The notes under the pieces are model-generated. The model was not told the DNA's origin and did no database searches. It saw only the letters and a program-made list of their open reading frames with translations. A stretch of DNA of 64,000 nt, from contig WTPW01000869.1 of NCBI GenBank assembly GCA_009809945.1, forward strand, positions 89,525 to 153,524. The letters are read 5' to 3'. Source of the DNA: Gigaspora margarita (Eukaryota > Glomeromycota > Glomeromycetes > Diversisporales > Gigasporaceae). Of the stretch, positions 13,101 to 24,136 are shown in pieces. The position numbers were made by a program, and so were the translations under genes. The stretch's first letter is position 1. Each line of letters opens with the position of its first letter.

Positions 13101-15457
13101 ATTAATTTAGTTTGTGAGTATAAAGACCATTTACATTAATTAAAATAATTTATGTTTATTTACTATCTAACTTCTTTTTATTCGCATTAATTTAGTGCGT
13201 GAGTATAAAGATCATTTACGTATTAAACCCAAGTAATTAAAATAAGCTTTTCAGTTTATGTTTATTTACTAATTAATTTCTTTTTATTCACATTAATTTA
13301 GGGAGTGAGTATAAAGATCATTTACGTTTTAAATTAAGTAATTAAAATAAGATATATAAGTTCATTTTTATTTACTATTTAATGTCTTTTTACTCGCATC
13401 AATTTAGTGCGTGAGTATAAAGATCATTTACGTATTAAGCTAATTAAAATAAACTATTCATGATTATTTACTATTTAATTCTTTTTATTCGCATTAATTT
13501 AGAAAGTGAGTATAAAGATCATTTACGTATTAAACTAAGTAATTAAAATGAGCCATTCAAGTCATGTTTATTTACTATTTTATTTCTTTTTATTCGCATT
13601 AATTTAGGGAGTGAGTATAAAGATCAAGGGGTTTCATAATATATTTGAGAATAAGTGGGAGTTTAAAAGATCCTATTTCTATTTAAATACCAACACAGTG
13701 AATTAATAGACACACGTTAATAAAATTGACTTTTTGATACATATTACTGATTAATAATTATGCAAAAAGTCTATACGTTAACAAAATAGGATTTACATAT
13801 CTCACATTTTGAAGTAATTACGTCACTTATTCTGTCTGAAATTGGATGCCAAATCATTAATTATGAAACCCCTTATTAAACTAAGTAATTCAAATAAGCT
13901 ATTGAAGTTCATGATTATTTACTATTTAATTTTTTTATACGCATTAATTTAGTTTGTGAGTATAAAAATACACATATTTGATCTTATCTAATTTAAAAAA
14001 TTAGTAATTCATCATAAATTATATTTATTAAATAATAACTAATTAGCCGGTAAGTATAAAATTATTTGTATTGAAATTAAATATATAAAATAAATAATAC
14101 ATTATTATATAACAAAAAGGTATTCCAAATATGGAAAATGTAAGCATTGTAATAAATATAACACGCATGAATCTTGGTGCAGTACATGTGATCCTGAAAT
14201 AATGATTCGAAAGTGGACATGTGGAAATAAAGACGTTGACTTTTGTATAAAAGAGTTTCAACTTAGAACTACTAGATATGAGAATGCTATTGAATGGATT
14301 CCATTTGATAAATTAAGCATCACTGATAAAATTGGTGAAGGTGGATTTGGCTGTGTATACTCTGCAACTTGGTCTGATGGTATACGAAAAATTGAAAAAA
14401 CAGATGACCATTGCTATGTAAGATCTCGTGAACCATCTAGCGCCGTTGCACTCAAGACCCTATCAGATTCTTCTTTGAAAGAAGTAAGTTAACTTTGTTA
14501 TTGTTATTAAACATATAGTTGTATTAATTCATTTTTATAAATTTGTTAAGTTCAAAAATCATATGAAATGTATGTTAACTGGTAGTAAGCTTAAAATATA
14601 TGGGTTAACTCAAAATACAGAAACAAATGAATATATGATGGTATTTCAATATGCTAACGGTGGAAATCTTTATAAGTTTTTAAGAACAAATTTTCATGAC
14701 CTTAACTGGGAAGCCAAATTAAAACTACTACTGGATATTTCAGTGGATTTACGTCAAATTCATAATACGGGCTATATCCATGCAGATTTTCACAGTGGTA
14801 ATATTTTGCAGCATAAACAAATTAGCGAAAATATGAAATCTTATATCTCGGATATGGGATTATCTAAAAAATCTAATGAAAATGATTCAGAGTGTTGTAT
14901 TTATGGCGTCATGCCTTACATCGCTCCAGAGGTTTTATCAGGTCAGGAGTTGACAATAAAAACTGATATTTATGGTTTTGGAGTCATCATGTCAGAGATG
15001 TCAACTGGCCAAAGACCCTTTGATGGTTATCAATTTAATGAAGAACTTGCTATAAAAATTTGCACTGGATTACGACCAGAGTTTGCACCAGGAACTCCAG
15101 AATGTTATATTAATTTGGCTAAGCAATGCATGGAATCTGATCCAAAAGAACGACCACATGCTTGGCAAGTTTGTGATAAACTTCAAAAATGGATTGAAAG
15201 CATGGAAAATACAGATAATAATGAAATTAAAAAGCAATTCTTAGATGCTGATAAAATAGCTGAAAAATTACCAATTAATTTACCAAAACATCCGGATTTT
15301 ATGTACACTAGTAAAATGATTAACACACAAAAAATATTGAATTCAGTTAAAGGTATCTATTTGAAAAAATTTACATATATGTTTTTACTTAAATTAATTT
15401 TAAATTTTATGTTTAGTAAGCAAACCTATTGAACCCATTGAAACTCCCGATTATTGA
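10143..15457 (+). CDS. Sel1-repeat / TKL kinase fusion gene split by a tandem intron-like array
   Basis: Proposed exons: 10143-10546, 14120-14483, 14551-15352, 15417-15457; 1611 nt, 536 residues without array insertions. Exon 1 gives three Sel1-like repeats (WLGYCYEYGI, YVGHCYYLGIGVE, FKTAICYRYGIGV) and ends in phase 2 at GTGAGT. Exon 2, after AAAAAG, opens in the matching phase with a CKHC..WCSTC knuckle and the kinase N-lobe: glycine loop IGEGGFGCVY (about 206) and VALK lysine (about 247). Exon 3 has HADFHSGN (about 333, HRD replaced by HAD), DMG in place of DFG (about 357) and an APE motif (about 381). The short introns at 14484-14550 and 15353-15416 have canonical ends. The start is the first ATG in frame; an upstream TTG is not credible. 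The fusion is inferred from phase agreement; two separate genes are possible. The D-M-G and HAD variants mean activity should not be assumed. Confidence 0.72.
10547..14119 (+). repeat. Tandem array of about 100-bp intron-like units with 3-nt spacers
   Basis: About 30 head-to-tail units, mostly 85-107 bp, each starting GTGAGTATAAAGATCATTTA and ending in a pyrimidine tract plus CGCATTAATTTAG. Counting from 10620, 33 junctions read AG, exactly three bases, then GTGAGT, GTAAGT or GTAAGA. The three bases vary: AAA x6, TGT x6, TGC x4, TTT x4, GGA x4, TCC x3, and one each of CTC, TCT, TTC, AAT, TGA, CCG, while flanking splice consensus is nearly invariant. The Sel1 exon itself ends TTAG-AAA-GTGAGT. 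Units at the left edge (10547-10790) and the last (13956-14046) are diverged, as at satellite margins. A MITE interrupts one unit. Structurally each unit is a plausible fungal intron, so the whole could be removed as one intron, recursively, or with micro-exons retained. Confidence 0.85.
13626..13874. mobile_element. 249-bp MITE inserted in the intron-like array
   Basis: A perfect 15-bp inverted repeat (AAGGGGTTTCATAAT and its complement) bounds 249 bp of sequence unrelated to the array. The host unit resumes with TATTAAACTAAG on the right, but about six bases of the unit seem lost, so no clear target duplication can be read. No coding capacity. Confidence 0.75.
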
Positions 15458-16247
15458 AGTTATTGATGCCAATATTATATTGAATTTATAGTTAATTAAT
15501 ATTTACTTTATTAGCATTTAGATTATTAAACATATATGCCACTTTGTAAAATTATGCCTTTTTTAAGGTCCCTGGATTTAGATCACTAAATTTAGCATCT
15601 ACTCTAAATAATTTTTGATAATATTGTTTGATTGACCAATCACAAAAGCACAAAAAATCAACCCTAATATGATTGTAAATCAATTGCATGGGTAACTGAC
15701 AGACATAAAAATATCAATATTATTATAGATTAATATCAACTTTCACTTGTGAAAGAATAAAAAAAAAGATTAGGGTATTGCATTTAAATTTAGTCACCAT
15801 TTATTAATTTTAAAAGTTTTTTTATAGATTTGTTTTTAAATAAAATTTAACTTAAAGATTTGGGTTTTATACTTAAATTTGGATTTTTACTGTACTCTGT
15901 ATTTAGTGAATAGTAGCACTACAACAAAATATTTAGAAATATTATTCTTTTTAGAGATTATTTAAAAAAAATAGTTTGATAGTAATATTCAATGGTTAAC
16001 ATGTACTAATTAAACTGGCTAGAATTATTATCAAATCAATTCTATTATCTTGGAATGCTTCTTTAACAGATATTTTCAAATATCTGAAATCAATAATTCT
16101 GTATTTTTGTTTTGTAACACTTATTTTAAAAAAAATAAGACTTAAAAATCATTCAATTCAGGTGCAAAATTATTAATTTTGAAATCCCATTATGTAGTTG
16201 TTTTGCTAAGTAAAGGTTGCAATACATGAAAAATATAGTAATAAGGC
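15458..16247. other. Intergenic downstream of the kinase
   Basis: AT-rich DNA; nothing recognised beyond the expected 3' untranslated region in the first 100-200 bases. Confidence 0.45.
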
Positions 16248-16255
16248 AATACATC

Positions 16256-16447
16256 CAGTGTTTAGAATTCAATTTTATTTTAATATGCGGAAAAACTTAG
16301 CAATTCTTGTAAACATAATAAAAAAATCAAAATTATGCGCAACATGCGCAACACATAATAAAATCTGCAGATTCCTAAAAATTTTTGCTTGTGGAATTAA
16401 CTTTCAATCTGTGTTCCGCAGATTCCGCATATAGATTTTAAACACTG
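16256..16447. mobile_element. 192-bp hAT MITE (CAGTGTTTA family)
   Basis: Ends CAGTGTTTAGAATT and TTTTAAACACTG form an inverted repeat and are flanked by a perfect 8-bp duplication AATACATC (16248-16255, 16448-16455). The interior contains ATGCGCAACATGCGCAAC and paired GCAGATTC motifs. It is closely related to the element at 38251-38443 and more distantly to 35530-35764. Confidence 0.88.
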
Positions 16448-16455
16448 AATACATC

Positions 16456-18553
16456 CCTCTACTAGTACAAATACTAAAGAAAATCTTTATTATATGAGGT
16501 TTAATAGGTTAAATATTCTTGGAAAGGAATTTCTAATGAGGTTCTTATTACAAATACTTTAGTTAATCAAGATTATTCTAATAAAGAAAACAACTATAAA
16601 AATTAAAAATCATTGACTTAACAATTTAATATTGAAATTAGAAGTCAAAAATATTGATTTGTAGAATAGAATTAAAAATAAGATACAAAACAATTCTGAA
16701 TATTATAACTTTACTTATTTTACTTTATTAATTGCAATATTCTTAAATCTAATATGATTAAAATATAGTAAGAGTATTGATAGATATTATATAATCTTTT
16801 AGAAATAAAGTGGGTTTCTATTAAATATATAAATTTATAATAGCCAATCAAAATTTTTTATATAGAAGGGAGAAATATGGTATAATAAAAATATTATATA
16901 ATATATGTGGGGCCAAATTGTTTAATTGCTAATAACTTTGATCTACTAATTAATTTTAGGTAATTTTACTACAAAATGTTCATTTTAATAAAATGATTCC
17001 AACAAGCCCAAAACTATCAAAATACAATCATGGGATCTTGAGATCATTAAGGTTTTGTCAATCTAGGAATTAGTAAAATTATGAGAAGAAACTTATATGA
17101 TATACAGGCGGCTACCAATGCATTGTGAACATTTTTTGGATTGTAATTACTCAAAATCGGTTAAGTAAATGCAGCACGAATTTCTATCACGTGATCGCAG
17201 ATCTCACAGTATAACATACTAAAATTTCGTGTGGTGGAAGTTATGTAAAAATTACCATCTCCAAAGCAATTCAATAAAGTTTATTATCTGATATCCTACT
17301 ATGATTGGGACTATCAAATAACTCAAGTTATTTGGTATATTGTATACTTAAAATAGTTCCCAGTTTGTTTTAACTGGGTAACTTATTCTAATTCATCATA
17401 TTTAGAATCTTATAATTGAATAAGCTTTATATGCAAGCTAAGTATTTTATTTAATTGCTAATTTATTTCTATTATTATGGTTATTATGGTATACAAACTA
17501 ATGCTCTTTTCTTTTTTTCTTTCTTTCTTTCTTTTTTTTTTGCAATCTTTACTTAAAATTCATATTATAATGATAAGAATTTTAATAAATCTTAAACCAA
17601 ATGTGATATGATAATTCTTATTCTGATAGCTTTGAACATGATAGTGCTAAATATAATAGAAGTTTCATTTTGAAGAATCTTTTAATGAAATAATGTAAAG
17701 ATAGAAACTTTGATGCTATTGAAATTATATTTAATAAGTCTTGCTTCTAATTATTGCTATTTGTTACTTGTTCTTGAAAATTGTTTAAAATTTTATTATG
17801 TTTGTATATAATTTAATTCTTGTTCATAATAGATTTAACATCATAATTATAATCTACATTAGACTGCTAAGCTTTAAAATTCTTCGCAGTTGCTTTTTGA
17901 GTATTTGTAGAAATTGTACTATTAATAATTTCATTTATTTCATTGGTTGCTTGCTTGCAATATTTAGTTTATAAATACTTAATATCTTTTTTTTGGACTT
18001 AACAGAAAATGGATTTGTTTTTTTATAAGTAAACAAGTCAAAAGTGAAAAAGAAAAAAGTCAAGCAAAAAAAAAATTTATATTAAAAATTTTAATTTATT
18101 AGTTTGAGCTTAATTTTTAACAAGTGATCCGAATTGTTATAGAGAATTAGACTTTGCACCAATAACTAACATATCTGGCTTTGAATTTAATCAAGAGATA
18201 TTTGGGCCCCTGCGGGCCCTAGCTATCTTATGATCAAATTCAATACCAGATACTTTCCATTATTTGTAGATAAATAATGATATCATGATTATGCAGATTA
18301 TAATATAATTGTAGTCACCTATCAAATAACTCCTGTTATTGGATATGAAGTATCCAACAACTGTATACTATTTGTGCTTGAATGCATTCAAATATTACAT
18401 CATGCATGCAGTCTTTTGATTTAGTAAAAGTAGTATAACAATATAAATTTTATAGAAGACTTACCAAATATATTATACTGTAATTTATGGGTCTAGAATT
18501 ACTACACTAACCCAAACCCATAAAGCAATGCAATTAAATTCATAGTTGCATAC
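16456..18553. other. Gene-free stretch with a Tc1-like end fragment and a foldback
   Basis: Mostly AT-rich noise and T/CT-tracts (17505-17540). At about 17103-17240 lies a fragment resembling the end of the Tc1-like element at 43122: CAGGCGGCTACC, then TCAAAATCGGTTAAGTAAAT plus GCAGCACG. Short palindromes with core CAAATAACT..AGTTATTTG occur at 17307 and, diverged, at 18320. Confidence 0.5.
18174..18253. repeat. Imperfect 80-bp palindrome with a GGGCCC hairpin centre
   Basis: Two arms of about 36 bp (18174-18212 and 18217-18253) are inverted copies with a few mismatches. They meet at GGGCCC-CTGC-GGGCCC. The transcript could fold into a long hairpin. No target duplication was seen. Confidence 0.65.
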
Positions 18554-18623
18554 TATAGTTAGACCCCATAAATGCATGTCATCAGGACCAGCCCTGAAGT
18601 GTGCATTTAGGGAGGGTTGCAAT

Positions 18624-18837
18624 TAGGTTTCCTCAAAGTTGAATCGAATCAAATATTAGGCATATTTGAATTTGGTCGAATCAAATTTATTTGTAATTTT
18701 TATTAAATATTTTCGAATCGAATTGAATATTTTGTCAATTTGAATTTGATTTGATTTGAAATTTTTGTATTTGAATTTGATTTGAGATTGAATATTTGAT
18801 CGAATCAAATCAAATCAAATCAAATTGAAGAACTCTA
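18624..18837. mobile_element. 214-bp hAT MITE rich in AATCAAAT repeats
   Basis: Flanked by perfect 8-bp duplications GTTGCAAT (18616-18623, 18838-18845). The ends TAGGTTTCC and GAACTCTA are a loose inverted repeat and the body is a near-continuous run of AATCAAAT-like units on both strands. The same organisation is seen in the larger element at 40232-42802. Confidence 0.82.
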
Positions 18838-19358
18838 GTTGCAATTATAGAATAGCCAATCAAATCATGATCGCGTAAACCCTTATCAACCAATACTTGG
18901 TTAAGATATATCTTATTAAGGGTAGAGTGTAATGACGTTATTTTTACTATGAAACTTATTGTTATGATCTTTGGTAATACAAAATGTCTAATATAATATG
19001 TTATCGAATATTCTAGATTTTTTATTTACTATTAAAAACTGGTTTTAAACTTGTTTTGTCTGTCGCAAAAAAATTTTCCTCGCAACTTTCGCTAACTTCT
19101 TGACATATTTTTTTAAAAAATTAAATATAAAATATTAAATTTTTTGCATCGAAATAAAAATTCGGACATTAAAAATACTATAAATGTAATTTTTTTATGA
19201 TGTAAACAAAGTGCATTTTTATTTAACCATAGTAGCAAGTTCTTGTATACTGTGCTACATAATACAACAATTTTACTATTATTGAAAATGATCAACATAC
19301 ACTCTACTATTAATAAAATTACTATTATTGTTATACCTTTGTGCAATACTTATACAAT

Positions 19359-19535
19359 AGGACCCCAAAATATATATAGATAGATTAGGTATTAGTTTGC
19401 TTATTTTTGGGAGTTTTTATATAGAACTTTTCTATTTTTAGTAATTTTTTGTTTATTTTTGAGGCTTTTTCTGTAGATCTTCCCATTTTAGTAATTTTAT
19501 AATTAATCTGACCTATCTATATATTTTGGGGTCCT
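19359..19535. mobile_element. 177-bp hAT-like MITE (AGGACCCC family), copy 1
   Basis: Inverted ends AGGACCCCAAAATATATA / TATATATTTTGGGGTCCT. Flanks TATACAAT and TACACAAT match at seven of eight positions, indicating an aged 8-bp duplication. The interior has two near-repeats of GTAATTTT..TTATTTTTG. Confidence 0.8.
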
Positions 19536-19813
19536 TACACAATACTCTAGCTAATTTTACTCATGTATTTGTAAATAACCCTTTAATAAAGATTTATTAA
19601 ACCCATTATTTAAATTTATTGATATATGTTCTTTACTTTTATGTTAACAAGCTTAACAAAATTATAGTACTGTAAAAGCATGAATAATGCACAGGGGCAT
19701 TGTTTCAAATTTTGGTCTAAATTAAGCTTAATTAGACAAAGTTTAAAATTATACCACTCACAATTAAATCAAAAAATCCAAAATTTTTATTGGTTAATAG
19801 TTCTGTGTAGGCA

Positions 19814-19992
19814 AGGGCCCTGAAATATACATAGATAAGTCAGGTATGAATTTGCTTATTTTTGAGGTTTTTATGCAGATCTTTTCTATTTGTAGTAATT
19901 TTTTGCTTATTTTTGAAGTATTTTCTGCAGATCTTTCTTTTTTTAGTAACCCTATAATTAACCTGATCTATCTATGTATATTTCGGGGTCCT
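19814..19992. mobile_element. 179-bp hAT-like MITE (AGGACCCC family), copy 2
   Basis: Same family as 19359-19535, with ends AGGGCCCTGAAATATACA and TGTATATTTCGGGGTCCT. Perfect 8-bp duplication TGTAGGCA (19806-19813, 19993-20000). Confidence 0.87.
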
Positions 19993-20383
19993 TGTAGGCA
20001 TTTATAAAGGGAACCTACAATAGTTGGGCCAAAAAAATTTTGTGCAATTCAGAATAAATAATATGCATTTATCTATAAGTCCCATTGTGGGCCCAGCTTT
20101 AGTCATACATTTAGAGAGGTGTTGCATTTAGGGGTTGCATTTATGGGGTCTGACTGTAATTGTAAATATAAAAAAGTAACAAAATATATAAGATTATATC
20201 AATGCTGAATTTATTTAAAATTATACGGTTTGTTATAAATAAATTAGACAAAAAAGAATAATCATAAGAACATTTTTCAGAACTTTTAAGTCATTAATTA
20301 GGATTTTTTTTAATTTTTAAACAATTTTGATATTAAGTTTTTCTTTATTCTTTTTGCATTATTTTGTTATAATTGCTATTCAA

Positions 20384-22941
20384 ATGTCTAAACATTATGA
20401 ACAGAATAAAATTACCTCATTTATTTCTACAACACAAAATTCTAAACAATTAAAACTATCATATATAATTATGATTCATTTAGTGAAAGCTTTGATTTTG
20501 ATAATTTTGAAAACAGTACTACTGCAAGTGAAGTTTAAATTATGAACAAGACTTAAGTAATAACTTTGAATTAAAAAATCTAAATATAGCTATTATGATA
20601 AAAAACATTTAAAGTGGAATCCAAATTGGAAAAACACCTACCCATGTAGTGTTGGGCTTGCTTATAAGTCCAGTAAAATTGAACTAGAACTGGACTTATA
20701 GGTCCAATGGTCCAGGTTATAAGTCCAGTAGTCCAGTTTATAAGTCCAGTAAAGCAGACTTTTGGTCCAGAGCCCAACACTGTACCCATGGGTTGATTTA
20801 GTAATAAGACAAGATGGCAAATATATGGTTTATACGTGGTACATTGATGCAAAATAGATAATATTTTTGTAACAGGCACTCAATACTTTAAAGAGCAATA
20901 TTTTCAATGACATAAAGAACGATCTGATCATAAAAAGGTTGTATATGCATGTAGTAAAAAACAAATTAATATTATATCCAGTCTACATCAATATACTGAG
21001 TTTAAACAACTGCAAACAATGAGAAAAATGATGTACACTTAATTTTGAAGACTTGTGCCATCATGTTGAGTTGCAAATTCAAAATGCTGAAAATAATATA
21101 ATTCCTGGTGGTGTAAATCAGTTGTAAATCTTTTAAGTTTACCTGAACCAATAACTACAGAACAATCTACATGTTGTGAATATAGATCATATATTTATGA
21201 GCATGCTGGAAGACAATTTATTGTAGCAATAGCACATGTTATTGAAGAAGCTACATTTAATGAATTACAAGTATCCAAAGCATGGAGTCTTATGATTGAC
21301 GAAAGCAATACAATTTCTATTGAAAAAATCTTGCTATTGTTTCACAACATATATTACATAATTTTCCAGTTTTTCGCTATTTGGGAATTGTCAAACTTCA
21401 AAGTGCTTCATCAAAAGTAATTCTTGATGAGTTGGATCGATTTATTCTTGTTAAAAACTTACCATTAGAGACACTTTATCATTTTGGAAGTGATGGTGCA
21501 AGTGTTAATTTAGGTAAATATTATTTTAATTATTTATTTATATCATATATATTAACTAATAAATATTATTTTTGGACATGTAAATGGAATAGCAGCAAAG
21601 TTAAAAAATCAACATCCATTTCTTACTGAGCATCATTGTATAAGTCATCGTTTAGCACTTGCTTCTAAAGATGCTGCTGAGCAAACTCCATATTTTGAAA
21701 CTTATGATGAAACTGTTCGACAAATAAAAATAGTTTTATCATGCCAAAAAAAACCGAAGCAGACTGAAAGTTAGAAATAAACAACAAACAATATAGCTAT
21801 TTTAGCAGATCATATTCACGATTACAAGCTTTGCGAATGATTCAAAATACTTTAAATGAACCTAATTTAGATATTTTGCAAGTTATTAAAACATGATGAC
21901 TTTCAATAAGTAATGTTGTCAATAATCTTTATCAAATCATTAATTCAAAGTACGCCTCTGAGCGTCTCCGTAGGGAGTTGTAAAAAAAAAAAAAAAAAAA
22001 ATTAATTCTGAAATTAGTGCATATTAGAGGATGCATCTAAAGGCCAAATAGCTGCGCAACAGTTTATAACAGTATTGATGATTTTCTAATTGCAACGCAC
22101 TTTTTAGCTGGTATTCTTTCATAACCTGCCGACTTTCTTTAATTTTTCAGGTTAATTATGTTACAGTTTCAGAGGTTACTACGCAAGTAAATGCAATAAT
22201 TGAGTCTATTACGGCTGATTTTATTGGTACTACAAATGTGCAACTACCTTTGGAACTATTTTATTACGTTTTATGAATCAGAATAATATTTTATCTAATG
22301 ATCTTACCTTATTTATTCAAGAGCTATAAATATAGTAACAAATATTAAGCTTCGTTTTCCAGACCATGAATTTATAAATTCATTTAGAATTTTTGATCCA
22401 AAACAATTAACCACTGATCGTTATTCAATTTCAGTTTATAGAAATTATGAAACTGGAAATTTTTATGGAACTTTTAAAAAGATCTCTGGTAGTAAAAATT
22501 TTTTTATTAATAAAAATTTATTTTATTTATCTATTATTATAATCGTTATACTATAGATAAAATATTAGGTTATGAACATCACAAAGTTATTGATGCAGAT
22601 AATTTTGCACAAGAATGGAGAGTTATTCGTTCACTTCTTTCTAATTACCGTAGTTTACATATTACTAATGCATGGCATAATATACTACGAGATAATCAAG
22701 ATTTTTCTTTAATTTATCCTAATATCTATACGATTAATTCAATTATTTTATACTTGCCTCTTTCTAATGCTTATGTTGAGCGCGTTTTTCCTAAGCAAAA
22801 CCTTATCAAAACCAAACTAGAAATAGAATGAATTCAGATACTCTAAATGATATTCTCATGATTTCTTTAAATGGTCCCCCTTATAATGAATTAAATTATG
22901 AACATGCATACCAATTTTGGCGTAGTTCAACTTTTCGCTAA
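20384..22941 (+). pseudogene. hAT-type transposase pseudogene
   Basis: The sequence starts MSKHYEQNKITSFISTTQ at an ATG (20384) and then decays. Recognisable blocks in order: a zinc-finger-like leader with KWNPNWKNTYPW (about 20620, split by a MITE), catalytic-core segments SLMIDESNTIS (about 21290) and YHFGSDGASVNLG (about 21475), HVNGIAAKLKNQHPFLTEHH with ISHRLALASK (about 21580-21670), and a C-terminal dimerisation block SNAYVERVFPKQNLIKTKL (about 22760). This order is typical of hAT (DUF4371/ZBED-like) transposases. Frameshifts and stops are frequent, for example near 20540, 20860, 21770, 21895 and 22830. A long A-run at 21980 and intron-like AT inserts (21510-21570, 22500-22560) add to the decay. 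I could not find its terminal inverted repeats. Confidence 0.82.
20647..20782. mobile_element. 136-bp hAT MITE inside the hAT transposase relic
   Basis: Ends TAGTGTTGGGCTT and GAGCCCAACACTG with a perfect 8-bp duplication TACCCATG (20639-20646, 20783-20790). The interior repeats CTTATAAGTCCAGT in both orientations. Removing the insert and one duplication leaves the surrounding transposase frame continuous, which confirms the boundaries. Confidence 0.92.
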
Positions 22942-23940
22942 ATAATATTTACAATTTAAGTTTAAAATATTTGGAATTTTCATTAAATTGTAATTTGTAT
23001 TTTTCTAAAATCTTGAATAAATACATTAAAATTTAGGTATGTTATCGCATTTGTTAGTATTATTTACATTAAATTAGTGAATATAAAAGCAATATTTAAT
23101 AAAAGTATCTAAATAAGCTGGATATTTATATAGCACGATATTCAAACCAATTATTTTATATTATTATGAAAACAAGTATAAGGTATAAAGATATTACTTA
23201 TAAATTATTTAAATAAGCTATTTATTCAAATTTACGAAAATTTTATCTTAATTATTGAATTTTATCTTATAAGTTATATTTGATTAATTTAGTTAGCATA
23301 AAGGATATCTATTAATCGATGTATTTTAAAATAATCAGTTGGTAAGTTTATTAATTAGTATTTCTTAAATAAGCTACTTAAATTAAAGAACGTTTACTAC
23401 AAATTTTATTTACCTAATTGTTTATATATTTTTGTAAATTTTATTAAATTTTTTATTCATGTTGATTTAATTGAATATTTCTTGTTTGGAATGTTTAAAG
23501 TAAGTTATATAGATTTATTGATCCTTAATATTATATAAATCTAATTTTTATTTATATGTGTAATTTAACAATAGACTTAAAGACCATTTATTAATTGATG
23601 TATTTAAAGAAGTTTTCAAATTACTATTACATAACGCATTTAACACTAATATAAATAATTTTTATTAATTTGTCTGGTAAACATAATTAAAAAGAAAGAA
23701 ATTAAATAGTAAGTTAACTAGAAAACTTATAGTATAAATAATTGATAAAAAAGATTAAAATAAAAGTTGCTATATATATGTTGTGCGTTGGAATAGAATC
23801 TTGGTAGATTTAGAATTATATAAGTTTGATTCTAAATACATTAATGTTGCAACGAAATTTTAAATTCACTCAAATCGGTAAAGAATTTAAAAATGATTCT
23901 GAATCCATTTTATTCAATTAATTTAATCAACAGCTATGAT
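22942..23940. repeat. Diverged intron-array-like and AT-rich DNA
   Basis: Several segments recall the unit of the 10.5-14 kb array: GATTAATTTAG followed by GCATAAAGG (about 23280), AAATAAGCTATTTATTC (about 23212), TAGACTTAAAGACCATTTA (about 23575), AAATAAGCTACTTAAA (about 23370). Order and spacing are roughly conserved, but donor motifs are mostly lost. No gene is seen. Confidence 0.4.
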
Positions 23941-23949
23941 ATTTATGTA

Positions 23950-24136
23950 CAGTTGAACCTCCCCAAACCGGTACACATGGTGGACAAGTTTCGTATCAGT
24001 ATTGAGAGGTTATCGGATTTGAAATCATTATAAACTATATAGATTCATATAACAGAAACGGACTTGGTGGATTAATTTTTTATCGGATTTGACAGGTTAT
24101 CGGTTTTGACAGGATCGGTTTTGGGAGGTTCAACTG
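23950..24136. mobile_element. 187-bp pogo/Tc1-type MITE
   Basis: Ends CAGTTGAACCTCCCCAAACC and GGTTTTGGGAGGTTCAACTG are inverted repeats flanked by TA (23948-23949, 24137-24138). The CAGTTGAACCTC start is typical of pogo-like Tc1/mariner relatives. The inside has short repeats of TATCGGATTTGA. Confidence 0.88.

Larger units (their letters stand above)
18556..20156. mobile_element. Non-autonomous Tc1/mariner-like element carrying nested MITEs
   Basis: The left end TAGTTAGACCCCATAAATGC and right end GCATTTATGGGGTCTGACTG are inverted repeats, each next to TA (18554-18555, 20157-20158), the Tc1/mariner target. Subterminal repeats of GTTGCATTTAGGGG lie inside both ends. There is no transposase. 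Three smaller elements with their own 8-bp duplications sit inside it, so it is older than they are. Confidence 0.75.

Noticed and set aside
10547..14119. CRISPR-like reading of the regular array
   Set aside because: Units are about 100 bp with only 3-nt variable parts, and the DNA is eukaryotic with introns; the splice-site interpretation fits far better.
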